Shown here: positions 10,858 to 22,431 of the stretch, piece by piece
Layout of the letters: every line of letters begins with the position of its first letter
Position numbering within the stretch: the stretch's first letter is position 1
From: Phytophthora vignae f. sp. vignae
Taxonomy: Eukaryota > Oomycota > Peronosporomycetes > Peronosporales > Peronosporaceae
Assembly (NCBI GenBank): GCA_016169955.1
Contig: JABJUM010000005.1
Span: 682,001 to 746,000, forward strand
Direction: 5' to 3'
Length of the DNA stretch: 64,000 nucleotides
The notes under the pieces: model-generated
What the model was told of the DNA's origin: nothing
The model's input: the letters and a program-made list of their open reading frames with translations, nothing else
Databases searched by the model: none
Position numbers and translations under genes: made by a program

Positions 10858-11670
10858 CGCGATCACCAGCCAAAAGGCGAAAGCAGAACTGAATACTTGA
10901 GGAGAGCTGCGGGCAAGTCGCCTGGTCTTCCGCACGGACGCGGACAACAGCCTCAAACACTGGAGGCGTCACTGAGGGTCAGGGGTTCACAGGGGCGTCG
11001 ACTAATCCTTGCATGGAAAGCACATGATAGAGCTGCCAGATGTGCCTAAATGCCATTTGGTAAATGGACGTCGACGTCAGAGTGCTTCCGCGTAAGGCTT
11101 GCAAAAGAATCTAAGCCAATGTGGTCACTCAGCATGCGTTGGACCGACAAGATTTAAAGATGTATTACCATGATGGTACTAGCGGCGAAAGAAAAAAAAA
11201 TTCCCAAAATACGTATTACAGTATAGGGGGGTGAAACAAGCTCAAATCTTTCGGGAACGCCGGAGCAAAATCGGTCTTGAAGAGCCTGCAGGTTTAGCCC
11301 CAGCTTGGTCATGCCGTTCCTTGCTGGGTCGGTCTTCTGATGGCTTTAAGCGCCAGTAAAGAGATGGTCAACCTCTTCGATCAACCCTTAGGCTTTTGCA
11401 GAGCATGTTGTAGCCAGCCCGCAAGCCATATTACTGTAACCATGTTTCAGAGTTCTGACTTGTTTTCAGTATGCTCCAGTTATGAGTGTATTAGCATGCG
11501 AACAGTACTATACTAACAAATTGATATAGTAATTCATATAGCACATATAATACATACATACTACTATTATTACTACTATATGTTAAAGTAGTACGTTCAA
11601 AGCCTACTATACAGCCTATGCTAGCCAACAGTTCAACGGTGTGTCACATTCATTCGCACCTGGCCACACA
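10858..11670. other. Intergenic region between effector and EngB genes
   Basis: 813 bp with no supportable gene. It holds both divergent promoters. Positions 11,500-11,600 are an AT-rich tract of TA, TAC and ATT runs. TCATTC at 11,649-11,654, 17 bases upstream of the EngB ATG, resembles an oomycete initiator core. Confidence 0.5.
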
Positions 11671-12648
11671 ATGCTGCTGCGGCGATGTGCTACTTTGCGC
11701 GGCGTGCAGCGGGCCCCACGTCGCGTCTCCAGCCTCTGGACTCCGTGTGCGAAGTCTTCACTACCTCGCGCGTGTGCTGCCTTCTCGTCGTCGTCGCGCG
11801 CGCCGTCCTCGCCGCCCAAGAAGACGCGCAAGAAGCAGGCTCGCCTGGCCAACCTGCCCGTATTTTGGCCAATCGCTGGCGTGTCGGCACCTCCGCAGCT
11901 GCGTCCGCATGAAGTGGACATCGTGAACCGGCTGTTCAAGGTGGACAGTACCCTCATTACGTCCATATCGGATCCGACCGACCTGCCACAGTGGGACGTT
12001 CCTGAAATAGCATTCGCCGGGCGCTCCAACGCGGGCAAGTCGTCGTTAATCAACGCGTTAACCGGCCAGAAGTCGCTCGTGCGCACGTCCAAGACGCCTG
12101 GACGCACCCAGCAGCTGCACTTCCTGAGCGTGGGCGGCAAGAAGGGCAGTCTGCCCGACCTGGCGCTCGTGGACATGCCCGGCTTCGGCTTCGCGACGGC
12201 CCCCAAGAAGGTCGTGGACGAGTGGCACACGCTGGTGGGCGGCTACGTCGAGGGCCGGCGCGGCAACAACCTCAAGACGACCATGCTGCTCATCGACGCG
12301 CGGCGCGGACTCGGGCCGGCGGACCACGACTTCATGGACTTCTTGCACGACCTGGGCGCGCTCTACCAGGTCGTGTTCACCAAGGCGGACACGGTCACGC
12401 GCAGCGAGCTGGAGAAGCAGATCCAGAAGGCGCAGGACGTCGCGCTCAGCGCCGATCGCATGGTAAGTGGTGTAGGTGCGTATTAGGCTGTAGTAGTGGC
12501 TGACGTTGTGTTTGTTTTACTGTGGGAAACGGACAAGAGCATGAACCCGATCATCCAGGTTTGCAGCGCGAAGGAGGGCTTCGGGGTGAAGGAGCTGCAG
12601 CGTCAGCTTGTGAGCATGACGGAGCTGCTGGCGCCGACGCTGGAATAG
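11671..12648 (+). CDS. engB: EngB/YihA-type ribosome biogenesis GTPase, organellar
   Basis: Two exons, 11671-12462 and 12538-12648, with a 75-bp intron (GTAAGT..AAG, phase 0) predict 300 aa. All GTPase boxes are visible: GRSNAGKSS (P-loop), TPGRTQ (G2), DMPGFG (G3), TKAD (G4) and, in exon 2, CSAKEG (G5). Without the second exon the protein would lack G5 and its last helix, which supports the splice. The first 50 residues are Arg/Ser/Ala-rich with almost no acidic residue, typical of a mitochondrial presequence. Bacterial EngB acts in assembly of the large ribosomal subunit, so the inferred role is mitoribosome assembly. It converges with the carboxypeptidase gene, 110 bp apart. The ATG at 11671 is the first in frame. 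Confidence 0.9.
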
Positions 12649-12758
12649 ATTTTCTGCATCTATTGGACACGGTGATCTTTGCTCTCAAAGCAGCTCTAGT
12701 TTTCACGATACGTTTGTGTGTGTTCAGTGTTGTGTTTTGATAGTCCTGGCTAGGTGGA

Positions 12759-15700
12759 TCAGAAGCTGGAAGGGTACGCCTCGGGCTCGGACCGCTCGGA
12801 GCTTGAATCGGAACCCTCGTCCGATCGAATGTCGTCGTTCTCCTGAACCCGAAGCCGCGAATGCCGCTGCTGACCCTCGTCGCGACCAGAGTTCTGCAAT
12901 GCTGGGAGCTCAGAGCGCACGCGAGCTAGGCTGAAGCGGGTTTTGTCCTCAAGGGTGGCATACTCTTGGTCGTACGATGGAGCTGTCTTCAATATTCGAA
13001 CGCTGCCGTTTCGACTACCTCCGTCCAAGACGCTCGGTAGGACCAGAAGTGTATTGCTTGTATTCGGATACTCAGGCATCGGACGGAGGCGCAGACTCGC
13101 TCGTGAAGCCACAAGGTCCACATTCATGGTGGCTTTCAGGATTGCGCTCGTGATACTTCGCGGGGTCTCGTAAGAGCTCTTCGGACGACTCTTGCTCTTC
13201 GAACGTCGCGAGGTGGTCATTTTCTTTGGGAATGTCTTCAGCACTTCGTCAACGGGTGGACTTCTTACGACAATGTCCGGAGGTTCTTCGGCGATACAAG
13301 GCGCTGCATCTTCAAGCTTCGGACCCAGCGATGATGCCGCTATCGGCAAAGTGGTACGTCTTAGCTCCGATTTGCTCTTGCGCTTTTTCTTCTTCTTGCT
13401 TTTGCCTTCGCCTCGTCTGGACGTCGGGATGGCTGCTGACTTTTGCTTCGTTGCGTTGGTACGTGTGTGTTTGCGTCTCCCAGCCTTCTTTCGCGTGTGG
13501 CTCGACTTCGACGTTCGGCTCTTACGCGAAGGAAAATCCTCTGGGGCGCTTGAGTATCCCTCATCGTCGACCAATGCGTCGTTGTCGGGCTGCTTTTCGC
13601 GCTCACTGTGGATTTGAGGACTGCGTTGCCGGGCCCTGCCGTCTGGACTTGGAGGGATCGGCTCCTCTTCAGCTCCAGACATGTCCGAGTCCATTCCACC
13701 GCCCGCATCGTCATCCGATTCGACGCGGTCGCTGATATCCATGCCGGAATGTGCGAACAAGGCCGAGATCGCTGCCTCGCAGTCAAGCAGAAGGTCTCTC
13801 GCTAGCCGACTCTCTTCATCTTCGGCCTCCATCCGCATTGACCCATGCTCGGGACGTGTTCGTGACGTTTGACGGCCATTTGGAGATGACGCAGCCATGG
13901 AAGTTTGCACCCGCTCGTCGACTGCTGCTTGCCTCTCACGCTCGGCGTCCAATGCTTTGACTTGGGCAGTGAGTCCGTAGTACACGAGCAGACTCTGGCA
14001 CCACGATCGACCCATTTCCTCGAGATCCCAAGTAGAGAACTGCGTGTCCTTATGCGTACCAAAGTCTGGTCCGCAGAAGCTCGCTTCAAGGGTGTAGCTG
14101 TTGGTCACGCCCAGCTCCTGGTTCACGACGACGCGCGCTGTGGTGAGCTTGGATTTGTGCACGCTGAAGTCGCAGCTAGCGAAGGAAAAACACGGCGCGT
14201 GGCGCGCGACGATCATGGGGAACACGCGTGGGTCGGTCTTTACCGTGTTGCTGGCGGGACTGGTGGCGCTGGCTGCGTCAGCTGAAGACTTCGCGCTGTC
14301 TGAGGCACTGGGCCTCTTCTTACTAGTGTAGCACCCGTACGTGAAGATATTGCGGTTGATACTGTGGCCGTGGAGGTCGCAGTAGATGGCCACGCGTCCG
14401 TGGGCTTGGAAGTGTGCGAGCTGCTGCTTGAGGTGGTACACTGTGGGGAAGAGCTGCTCGATGGGGTTGCCCCACTTGCGGTTGAGATCCCAGCCAGCCA
14501 GACTGACGCGGGTATTGCCGTTGATGACGCCGTCGGGATTAAGCATCGGCACGATCTTGAAGATGAAGTTGCGGCGGAGAATCGTGGCGCCGCTGCTCGG
14601 CCCTGTGAGGTAATCCACCATGCCCTGCATCATCCAGCTGCTGTTCGGCTCTCCTGGATGCACGCGCGCGGACAACACGATGACTGCCCACGATATTACC
14701 AAGACGCGTTAGAACCCGGGGGATTCTCCATCAAGATGAGGACAACTTACTTCGGCGTTCGTCGTGTGGGATCCCGTCCTTCGCTGGAGACGTGATGGTA
14801 AGCAGGTCGCATTGATTCCCAGCCAGACTCTGACACAGCTCTGTTCGACGGCACGTGAGTGAACGCTGAGGATCGCGCTCGAGATGCTCCAGATAGTCCA
14901 TCAAATCTACAGTCCAAGGCAAAACCCGAGCACACATGAACATGGATCACTCCAGTACAAGCACTCGAGCCCAAGATGAAGTGTACCTGTATATGTGTAC
15001 GGCTGGATGCAGGCGAAGTAGACGCAGTCGTTCTCATGTTCGAACTCATAGTGGAAAGTCAACGCGTTGGCTCCTGGTTGAGCTGTGGGGGATGTGGCAA
15101 CGTCATACCGCACGTGTGAGCCTCGATGCCTCCAGCCAACACCTTTCGTTACCGCGTCATGCTCCGAGTAAACCACGGGCTGCAGTCCCTGGCCAAACAG
15201 CGCGCCGCTTTTTGCCAGGTTCACGAGTGCGAAGCGGTAGGTGGTCCCCGGCCTCCCGTTGCGCACCTCGAAGTAGAACCACTGACGGTAGGCGCCGTTC
15301 TTGATGTCCGGGTGGATGAGCAGCTCGTACTCGTGCTGGGGCATGTGAGACGCTGAGCCGGACGTCGGAGTCTTGCGGAAGATCCGCTCGGCGCGCTGCA
15401 GGTTGCCGCCCTCGAACAACGAGTCGAAGATGAGCGTGTCGTCTGGAGCGCTGCTGTCTCGGAAGACGTCGGGCTGGTTGTACTCGTACACGTGGAGACG
15501 CGCGAGCACCTCGAGCTCCTCGTACTCCTCGTCTTCGCACTCGAGCAGCGCTCGGCTTTCGTGGAGGATTGGCTCGCTCTTGGGAGGCTGCAGGTGGTCG
15601 AAGTCTTCGGGATTCTTGGGACCCCCGTCCGCTTTGGCTTTCAGCGCGGCTACAGCCACCGGGTTGGGGATGTGTCTGCGCACTGGTAGGTGCATCGGTC

Positions 15701-15839
15701 GCTGGCTTTGGATACCCGTGCGGGCCAGTCTTGATTCCTCTGGCAGGTTGATGAGAGGCAGTGGGGGCGGCAGCAGCAGAGACTGACTAGCAACCTTGCG
15801 GAAGCGGTTGGCGCGAGGGTTGGCGGTGGCATTGCTCAT
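12759..15839 (-). CDS. Cytosolic carboxypeptidase, M14 family (tubulin deglutamylase type)
   Basis: Three exons, 15839-14987, 14906-14751 and 14683-12759, with 80- and 67-bp introns (both phase 1), give 977 aa. The CCP N-domain covers about residues 150-285 (WFYFEVRN, YRFALVNL, YTFHYEFEHE-like). The M14 core begins in exon 2. Zinc ligands are HPGE at about 345 and the His in DLHGHS at about 438; NPDGV, WDLNRKW (substrate Arg) and the catalytic Glu of TLEASFCG at about 535 are present. The last 350 residues are a low-complexity Ser/Lys/Arg/Glu-rich tail with no domain. The family removes polyglutamate side chains or C-terminal residues from tubulin. Its start is head-to-head with the axonemal gene DRC11, which fits a flagellar (zoospore) role. 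Which CCP subtype it is cannot be settled here. Confidence 0.9.
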
Positions 15840-16134
15840 TGTCGCTGCGTTGAGAACACTGACTGGGGGATTGAACTGGAGACGGAATTGCTGTGGCGAT
15901 GTAGGCGTGGAGGTTGATTCAAGTTGGCAGGCTCACGCTGCCATGCCGACAAAAAGGACGAACAACGAGGGAGTACGAAGAGCACGAAGACACTCACGCG
16001 GCGATGATGAAGAGAAGAGAGAGCTGCAGAACTTGGTTGGGGTCTCGGTGTAACGGCCCGATCGTTTTTCATGATGCGACCCGGCGCCTCTGCTGCAACA
16101 ATGCAGTGCCCATTTAGCAAGGGAGACGGCAAGG
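15840..16134. promoter_or_regulatory. Shared bidirectional promoter of two cilium genes
   Basis: 295 bp separate the divergent ATGs of the carboxypeptidase (15839, minus) and DRC11 (16135, plus). No other gene fits. A shared control region active during zoospore formation is inferred. No motif was recognised with confidence. Confidence 0.5.
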
Positions 16135-19114
16135 ATGGCGAGCAGGTGCGAGTACTGCCGATGCTAACTCACGTGGTTGCTGCGTCTGACGTGGTCTGTG
16201 ACGCAGCACGTACGACCAGCTATGGCAGGAGGCCATGTCGGAGCTCAATGAGCAGGTCCACATCGAGGACCACACGCTCGGAGACGGCCAGGACGGGACA
16301 CCCAACGAGGCGGTGCGTCTCATCAAGACCAGCATCCTCCCTAGCTAGAGCCTATCTAACCTCGTATTGCTTGCCTCTGCTCTGCAGCCGCCTCAGGCCA
16401 CCATTGTCGAGGCATTCCAGCACTACGCATGCCTGTACATCAAGTACATTCAGATCCTGTCGCGCCTGTCCGAGTGCTACGACCAAATGGTGCACCCGCA
16501 GAAGCGCATCGACGTCAAGCAGGTGATCGAGGTCGTGGCCACGCGCGTGGTGGAGCTCAAGCACTTGCTGGTCAAGTGGAACCCGCCCAACCCGGACGTC
16601 ATGACGCAGCCCGAGCGCAGCTTCCCGTGGGAGTACGTCAACCTGGACGACATCCTCGTGGACCTCAAGCTGCCCCCAGAGACGCTCGAAGTGCCCGTGC
16701 CGCAGTCGTTCCTCGACGACCAGCAGGAGGATCTGCAGCGCCGTGAACGCCTCGTCAAGGGCTATATGAAGCTCAAGCACGGCGTGGATTCCATCCCGCT
16801 AGACGCGATCAAAGTCGCGCAGTCGGCGCTCGCCAGCGGCGTGGGCGTGCTGTCGCTGGACGAGGCCATTGCAGTGATCCAACGCAACGAGCGCGGTCGG
16901 CAGGGCCGTCAACGCGGCCTTCTGGTCCAGGAGCTGCGCGAGGAAGAGCGCCAACGCAAGCTCTACGAAGCCGCCCAAGGCGCGCCTGAAATGGACCCGG
17001 ACATCGCGGCCGCCAACATCCAGCGCATGTTCCGCGGCTTCTTCTCGCGCGCGGCCGCCGCGCGCGAGCGTGACGCGGAGCTGGTTTTCATCGGCATGAA
17101 GGCGCCCGCCACGGATCGTTCCGCGCTCGAGAAGCGACTGGCAGACGCGCGTCTCCAGCGCCGAGTCGAGCAGGCGGAGAACAAGGAGGAGTACGAACGC
17201 GCGCTCATTGAGCTGCACGGGGTCGTCACCAACGAGGAAGGTCCGTTCATAAAGGAGAAGATGCTGGAGGAGAGACGACGCTGGATCACGGACGTCATGG
17301 CCACGGGCCAGCTCCCTGAAGACCTCACGGGCTTCTACGCCGCGTTGAATGGAGAGATGACTCCAGAGGAGTTGGCCAAGGCTCAGGCTAAAGAGGAGGA
17401 GGAGGCCAAGGCTAAGGCTGCAGCCGACAAGAAAGGAGCTAAGGGGGCCAAGGGCAAGAAGGAGGAGAAGAAGGGCGGCAAAGGAGCTAAGGGCAAAGGC
17501 AAAGACGCCAAGGAGCAGGAGGAGGAAGCGCCCGAGAAGCCGCCTCCGCTCACGGGGCCCTCTGAACTCTGCAAGAAGCTGGCGGGAGGCGTGACCCAGT
17601 ACGAGAAGGTGTGGCTCGAGCGCGAGGAGCTGGACAATTTCTACCAGAAGTACGACGTCGCTCTGGCCAAGGACGTCGTGCGCGGGCCCGTGGAAGTGCA
17701 GGTTCGGCAGCAGGTGGACGAGATGCTGGTGCTGCAGCTCGTGAACATCAAGGCGCAGCTCGAGGCGGCCGCGTCGGCTGGCAAGAAGGGCAAGAAGGGG
17801 AAGAAGGGCAAAGGCAAGAAAGGGGGCAAGAAGGGCAAGAAAGGCAAGAAGGACGGCAAGAAGAAGGGCAAACCTCTCCCTGGTGAGAAGATCTCGGAGC
17901 TTAAGGGCCGTGCGCCGGACTCGTTCCTGAGTGTGTTGGTGGAGCACCAGATCGTGCACGCGCCTCGTCCGGGCGTGCGCGTGCGAGACTTCGTGGGCAG
18001 CTTCAATTTCCTGGGCACCGTCTACCAGCACTGCGAGCGGCGCGATCGCTTCGGCAACTGGGTGCCACAGGACCCCTCGGCCGCCCAACTACGCCAGTCA
18101 CTAACAGAGTATGGCGTACTGCCGCTCGGGTCGCCGTTTGTCCGCGCGCGCACGCCAATTGTGCGCTCAATGATGCTGTACGGACCGCGTGGCTCTGGGA
18201 AGACGATGCTGGTGAGCGCGCTGGCGAACGAGACCGGGGCCCTCCTACTCAATCTGTCGCCAAGCAACCTCGTTGGTAAGTTCGCAGGCAAGACTGGCCC
18301 GACGAAGCTCGTGCACATGGCGTTCGTGCTGGCCAAGGCGGCCACGCTGCAGCCCATTATCATCTACATCGACGACTGCGAGCAGATCTTCGCGGGTGGC
18401 GGCGGCAAGAAAGGCAAGTCAGCGGCCAGCTCGGAAGGCCCCGTCCGGTTCAAGAAGGACCTGCTGCTGTACATCAAGGCGGCGCTGGAGCCGTCGGACC
18501 GTGTGCTAGTCGTCGGCACCTCGGCAGACCCTGGTGCAGCTGAGGTGAAGGACCTGCGCAACTTTTTCGACAAGTTCCTGCACGTGCCGTACCCGGACTA
18601 CGCGTCGCGCGTGTTGCTCTGGAAGCACGCACTGCGCACTACCATCGCAGCTCACGCTGCCACGTTGGGACTATCGTCAGCAGCTACAGCAGCGGCGCTG
18701 GCTGCTGCGTCTTCGTCCGCGTCCACTTCAGGCTCAAGTGGAGGTTCGGCCTCGCAGATTCAGGATCGCCGGCGTCGGGAACCCATTGACATCTCGACCT
18801 TGGCCCACATCTCGGAAGGCTATTCGTCCGGCAGCATCGTGCGCGCGGTGGAGAACACGTTGACGCCTCGCCGCGTCGAGTGTCTGGAGAAGCGCCCGCT
18901 GCGCGAGGAGGAGTTCCTTGGTGCTCTGTCGCGCCAGACTGCGACGTTCGCTGAGGATCACGAAAAGTTCAAGAACTTCACGGCTGTCATTACGGGGCTG
19001 AAGGACACGCGCGACAAGATCCGTAAGGCTGCAGCAGATGCGCTCAACGCGGACGACAAGAAGGACGGCAAAGGCAAGGGAGGAGACAAGAAGGGTAAGA
19101 AGGGCAAGAAGTGA
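16135..19114 (+). CDS. DRC11: IQ and AAA domain protein, dynein regulatory complex subunit 11
   Basis: Three exons, 16135-16145, 16207-16312 and 16388-19114 (introns 61 and 75 bp), predict 947 aa. The 11-base first exon (ATG GCG AGC AG) is inferred because it is the start that splices in frame to TYDQLWQEAMSELNEQ, the expected N-terminus. Then come LYIKYIQILSRL and HPQKR, an IQ motif at about 246-266 (ANIQRMFRGFFSRAAAARE), two Lys/Gly-rich linkers (about 390-420 and 503-537), and an AAA module with Walker A GPRGSGKT at about 638 and Walker B IIIYIDDCEQIF at about 697. The C-terminus is again KGKK-rich. IQCA1/DRC11 is a nexin-dynein regulatory complex subunit of motile cilia. Here it implies a 9+2 flagellum. 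The tiny first exon is the least certain part. Confidence 0.85.
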
Positions 19115-19222
19115 GCGAGACCTACGCAGTAGCTTGGACCGATCGATATGCTTTCAAAAAGAAAAATACCAAGTGATCTGCTTCATCCAGCGCACAGAGC
19201 CATCGATTGCGTCATTGTTGCT

Positions 19223-22200
19223 CTAGATCGGAGGAAGCTTGAGCACGGGTACGTCTGCAAACCTCGCAGCTTGGCGCTCCTTTTGCTGTAGCTGCTGCTC
19301 TTCTGCCCAGTAATGCGGTGGCTCCCATCGAGTTTCACCTGTTGTCTCGTTCTCGTAGTAGATGGCGTCCGTGTACATGTCGGTGCGCAGGACCCAGCGT
19401 CTCGCCTCAATGCGCGCGAGCTGCTCCTCAAGCACCCGGTTCTGCTTTTCCAGCAGCTTCTTCCGCTCAAGACGGGCCTTGACGGCGTTGGCGTCCAAGC
19501 GACTGGCTCGAGCCACCTCGTGCCAAGCTTCGAACACCGCTCGAGTACCAAGACCGCGCCATCTCTGAAGAACCGCGCGCATCTGGAGAAACTCCTTGGT
19601 GGCCTGCTGCGACACCTTCGTGCACTGCATCTCCACGTACGAGTCTCGGATCTGCGTCTGGAAGAGCTCGAATAGTTCCTCTTCGGGGACGTCCAGGGGC
19701 ATGATGAAGCTCGGCTTCTTGACGACGGCGGTGACGCTGACCTTTTGGCTCTGCTTCTGGTTCTTGGAGTCTTCTTCCAGTTCGATGGCTCGCTTTTCGA
19801 GCTGCTGATCGACTGCTTTCACGGCCGCGATGCGGTAGTCGTCGATCTCCAGATCCGGCATGTCGATTTGGAAGAACGAGGCAGCTGGAGCCTCAGTCGT
19901 AGCTGATGAGCTCACGCGCGAGGCCTCAGTCTCCGGAGCTTCTTCTTCCTCTTCTTCGGAGTCTTCATCCTCGTCCTCGTCGTCATCATCGTTCTCATCA
20001 GAATCTGCAGCGTCATCTTCGTCGTCGTCTGCTTCGCTCTCTTCTTCTTCTTCCTCCTCCTCCTCGTCGTCACCTCCGATGGCGGCGTTCATCTCACGCG
20101 CTCGAGCTTTCTCCGTGGCTGTTACAAGCTTCTGCTCTTCCATGTCAAGGCCTTCGATCGCCAGCTCAAGCTCGTAGATCTTCCCGTTCTCCGGCCCAAG
20201 CTCCGCCTCCCCGTCCTCCAGCTCGGACCTCATCTTCGAAAGCTTCTCGTCCAGTTTATTCAGCTTCTTGGTCTTCGCAGCAGCCAACACTCCTCCTTTG
20301 TCTTTAGCAGCGGCGGCGTCACGTTCGCGCTCGAGCGCCTCGCGGTCCTTCTCCAGCCTTGAGCATTTATCTCTTGTGGTCTTCAGCCGCGCCTCCTTCG
20401 CGCGTTGAAAGGCCTCGATCTTCCGCTGCAGTTTCTCTCGTCGAGCGTCGATCTGTCGCTGGTTCTTCATGTACTTCTTGTAGAGTTTACGCAGTCGTCG
20501 TCGACGCTGAACCATCTCGTGAGCCAACACGCGAGCTGTACGCTCAAAGTGGGCCACCCCCAAGGTCGAGTTGATGTACTCAATGGCGCGCCTCCGTGTC
20601 TTCTGGACGAGGCGAGCCACTTTGGCGCGCAGGTAGATGCTGGCGAGTTGGTCTTGGGCCTGCTCTTTAGTGAGCATCTGCGCGCGCAGCAGCCTCCCGG
20701 AGCGTTGGCATCGGTACGGGGCTGTCCTAGGCAGACAAACCTTCCGGACGCGCTGGCCCCGCTCACGCAGAGCCACTGGATCAAGGCACGCACAGCGACG
20801 AAGCTCGATGGGGACACTCGGAACTTCTCCCGCGCCAGCGACACAAGCCATGCCGAACTCGTCGTCGTAATTCAAGAGTGCGTCTTCAATCTCCTCAGGA
20901 GAGAATCGCGACGAGAATGGGGTTGGAGCTGTCTGCTGCTTGATGGTTGATTCATTCTGCTGAGGTAGCTGGGTGGTTGACGCTGCAAGCGCTTGCTTGC
21001 GTTCAATGGCGGGGAGTAACTCGGAGAAGAAGCTCTCCCAGACGACGCCGTACAGCTTGAGCTCGCTGCTGGTGCCCGGTGGTGCCAAGCGATCGCAGTT
21101 AGGCTCGAATAACGACGTGATGACTCGCAGATCATCGTCCGCGGTGGCGTTGCGGTGAGTGTTGTCGTTATTCTCTGGCTGGGCTTCCCTGAACTCGTCG
21201 TCTTTGATGAGCTGGGCTGCGAATGCCAAGACTAGTTGCAGGGCCTCGACGACTTCTCGTCGGCTGCTTCTCTGGAACTCCACGAGAGCTTTCTCCATGA
21301 ATCGCAGCGTCTCGGGGACGCCTCGAGCTACGACGTCGCTGGTGGGTAAGCGCAGCGGGTTCTGCTCCATACAGAGAATCTGTAGACCAGTCAGAGAACG
21401 AAAGGAGAAAGGAAGCTCTTGGATGCAGTTCCAGTCGAGTCGCAGCTCTCGAAGCGCCTGCATCTCACCGATAGCGCGCGGTAGTTTGAGCAGCTGATTC
21501 CGAGACGCGTGAAGAACCCGCAAGTTGGGCAGAGAAACAACAGCGTCTGGTAGTTCTTGCAGCTCGTTCAAGTTGACCGTCAGTGTTGTGAGTGCGGTCA
21601 GCTCACCGATCGTCTCTGGTAGCTCCGTCAGTTTATTGGCACTGAAGTTGGCGCATCGTGCGCTTCGACAGCCGCCGATGGACACTGGAAGCTGCGTCAG
21701 GGCGTTGCGTTCGAGCCACAGTTTGTCGAGCTTGACGAGACTTCCGAAGTCCTCGGGCAGCTTCTCCAGAGCATTACACGACAAGTTGAGAGCGGTTAGC
21801 CCCGTGAGTTTAGTGAGTGAGTCGGGCAGCTCCCGCAGTCGGTTCTTGGTCAGATCCAGCTCCGTCAAGCGCGATAGTGCTCCGATACTATCCGGAAGTC
21901 GCTCGAGTCCGTCGGCAATGAGCGAGAGGGTTTCTAACGACGGAAGCGCGGCTGGTAAAGTATCGGGAAGCTCCAGCAAGTTGTGGCCCGTGATTCTCAA
22001 CGCGAGGAGGTCGCGGAAGGGCAGCGCCCGCTCCCAGGTGAAGAACCCGCGAGCCTCTTTCCACGCAATGTTGAGCTCTCCTGTGTGCTTGGCTTCCTGA
22101 GCGAACGGAGCCCATAGTCGCTCGTTCTCGAGCTCCAGAGCTTGAAGTTGCTGCTCTCGATCGCGGTCGCGCTGCTTCTGGCGCTCTTGCAGCTGCTCGC

Positions 22201-22255
22201 CGAGCCATACACGTCGTTCCTCTCGATCGATCGACGGCTTCTTCGCCGCGGGCAT
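19223..22255 (-). CDS. Leucine-rich repeat protein with acidic linker and C-terminal WW domain
   Basis: Single exon, 1,010 aa. Residues about 1-60 are charged and helical. About ten LRRs of the LxxLP type (LPDSIGALSRLTELDLTKN and kin) span about 80-310. A region of coiled-coil character with basic motifs follows (about 540-680). An uninterrupted Glu/Asp tract of about 50 residues lies at about 725-775. A WW domain sits at about 952-983 (W..24..W, with YYENETTGETRWEPP). The architecture points to a cytosolic or cytoskeletal scaffold in which the WW domain would bind Pro-rich ligands. No enzyme domain is present and I cannot name an orthologue. It converges with DRC11 (108 bp between stops), and catalase lies 176 bp upstream on the same strand. 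Confidence 0.8.
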   Translation of the reverse strand: MPAAKKPSIDREERRVWLGEQLQERQKQRDRDREQQLQALELENERLWAPFAQEAKHTGELNIAWKEARGFFTWERALPFRDLLALRITGHNLLELPDTLPAALPSLETLSLIADGLERLPDSIGALSRLTELDLTKNRLRELPDSLTKLTGLTALNLSCNALEKLPEDFGSLVKLDKLWLERNALTQLPVSIGGCRSARCANFSANKLTELPETIGELTALTTLTVNLNELQELPDAVVSLPNLRVLHASRNQLLKLPRAIGEMQALRELRLDWNCIQELPFSFRSLTGLQILCMEQNPLRLPTSDVVARGVPETLRFMEKALVEFQRSSRREVVEALQLVLAFAAQLIKDDEFREAQPENNDNTHRNATADDDLRVITSLFEPNCDRLAPPGTSSELKLYGVVWESFFSELLPAIERKQALAASTTQLPQQNESTIKQQTAPTPFSSRFSPEEIEDALLNYDDEFGMACVAGAGEVPSVPIELRRCACLDPVALRERGQRVRKVCLPRTAPYRCQRSGRLLRAQMLTKEQAQDQLASIYLRAKVARLVQKTRRRAIEYINSTLGVAHFERTARVLAHEMVQRRRRLRKLYKKYMKNQRQIDARREKLQRKIEAFQRAKEARLKTTRDKCSRLEKDREALERERDAAAAKDKGGVLAAAKTKKLNKLDEKLSKMRSELEDGEAELGPENGKIYELELAIEGLDMEEQKLVTATEKARAREMNAAIGGDDEEEEEEEEESEADDDEDDAADSDENDDDDEDEDEDSEEEEEEAPETEASRVSSSATTEAPAASFFQIDMPDLEIDDYRIAAVKAVDQQLEKRAIELEEDSKNQKQSQKVSVTAVVKKPSFIMPLDVPEEELFELFQTQIRDSYVEMQCTKVSQQATKEFLQMRAVLQRWRGLGTRAVFEAWHEVARASRLDANAVKARLERKKLLEKQNRVLEEQLARIEARRWVLRTDMYTDAIYYENETTGETRWEPPHYWAEEQQLQQKERQAARFADVPVLKLPPI

Positions 22256-22431
22256 ACTCGGGTCAGCGCCGGAGGCGAGAGCCTAGAGCTATTCCGGGAT
22301 CCCATGACAATAATGACTCAAGTTTCGCATCAACTTGCTATTTCATCTGACACAACATGAACTGCGAAGCTGGCCCCTAAATCGTCCAACACACTTGAAA
22401 CCTGCCGCTTCACATGACCCGCCCTTCCACC

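Noticed and set aside
16799..18088. 429-codon open frame on the minus strand
   Set aside because: Antisense of DRC11 with skewed Leu/His/Arg composition and no domain.
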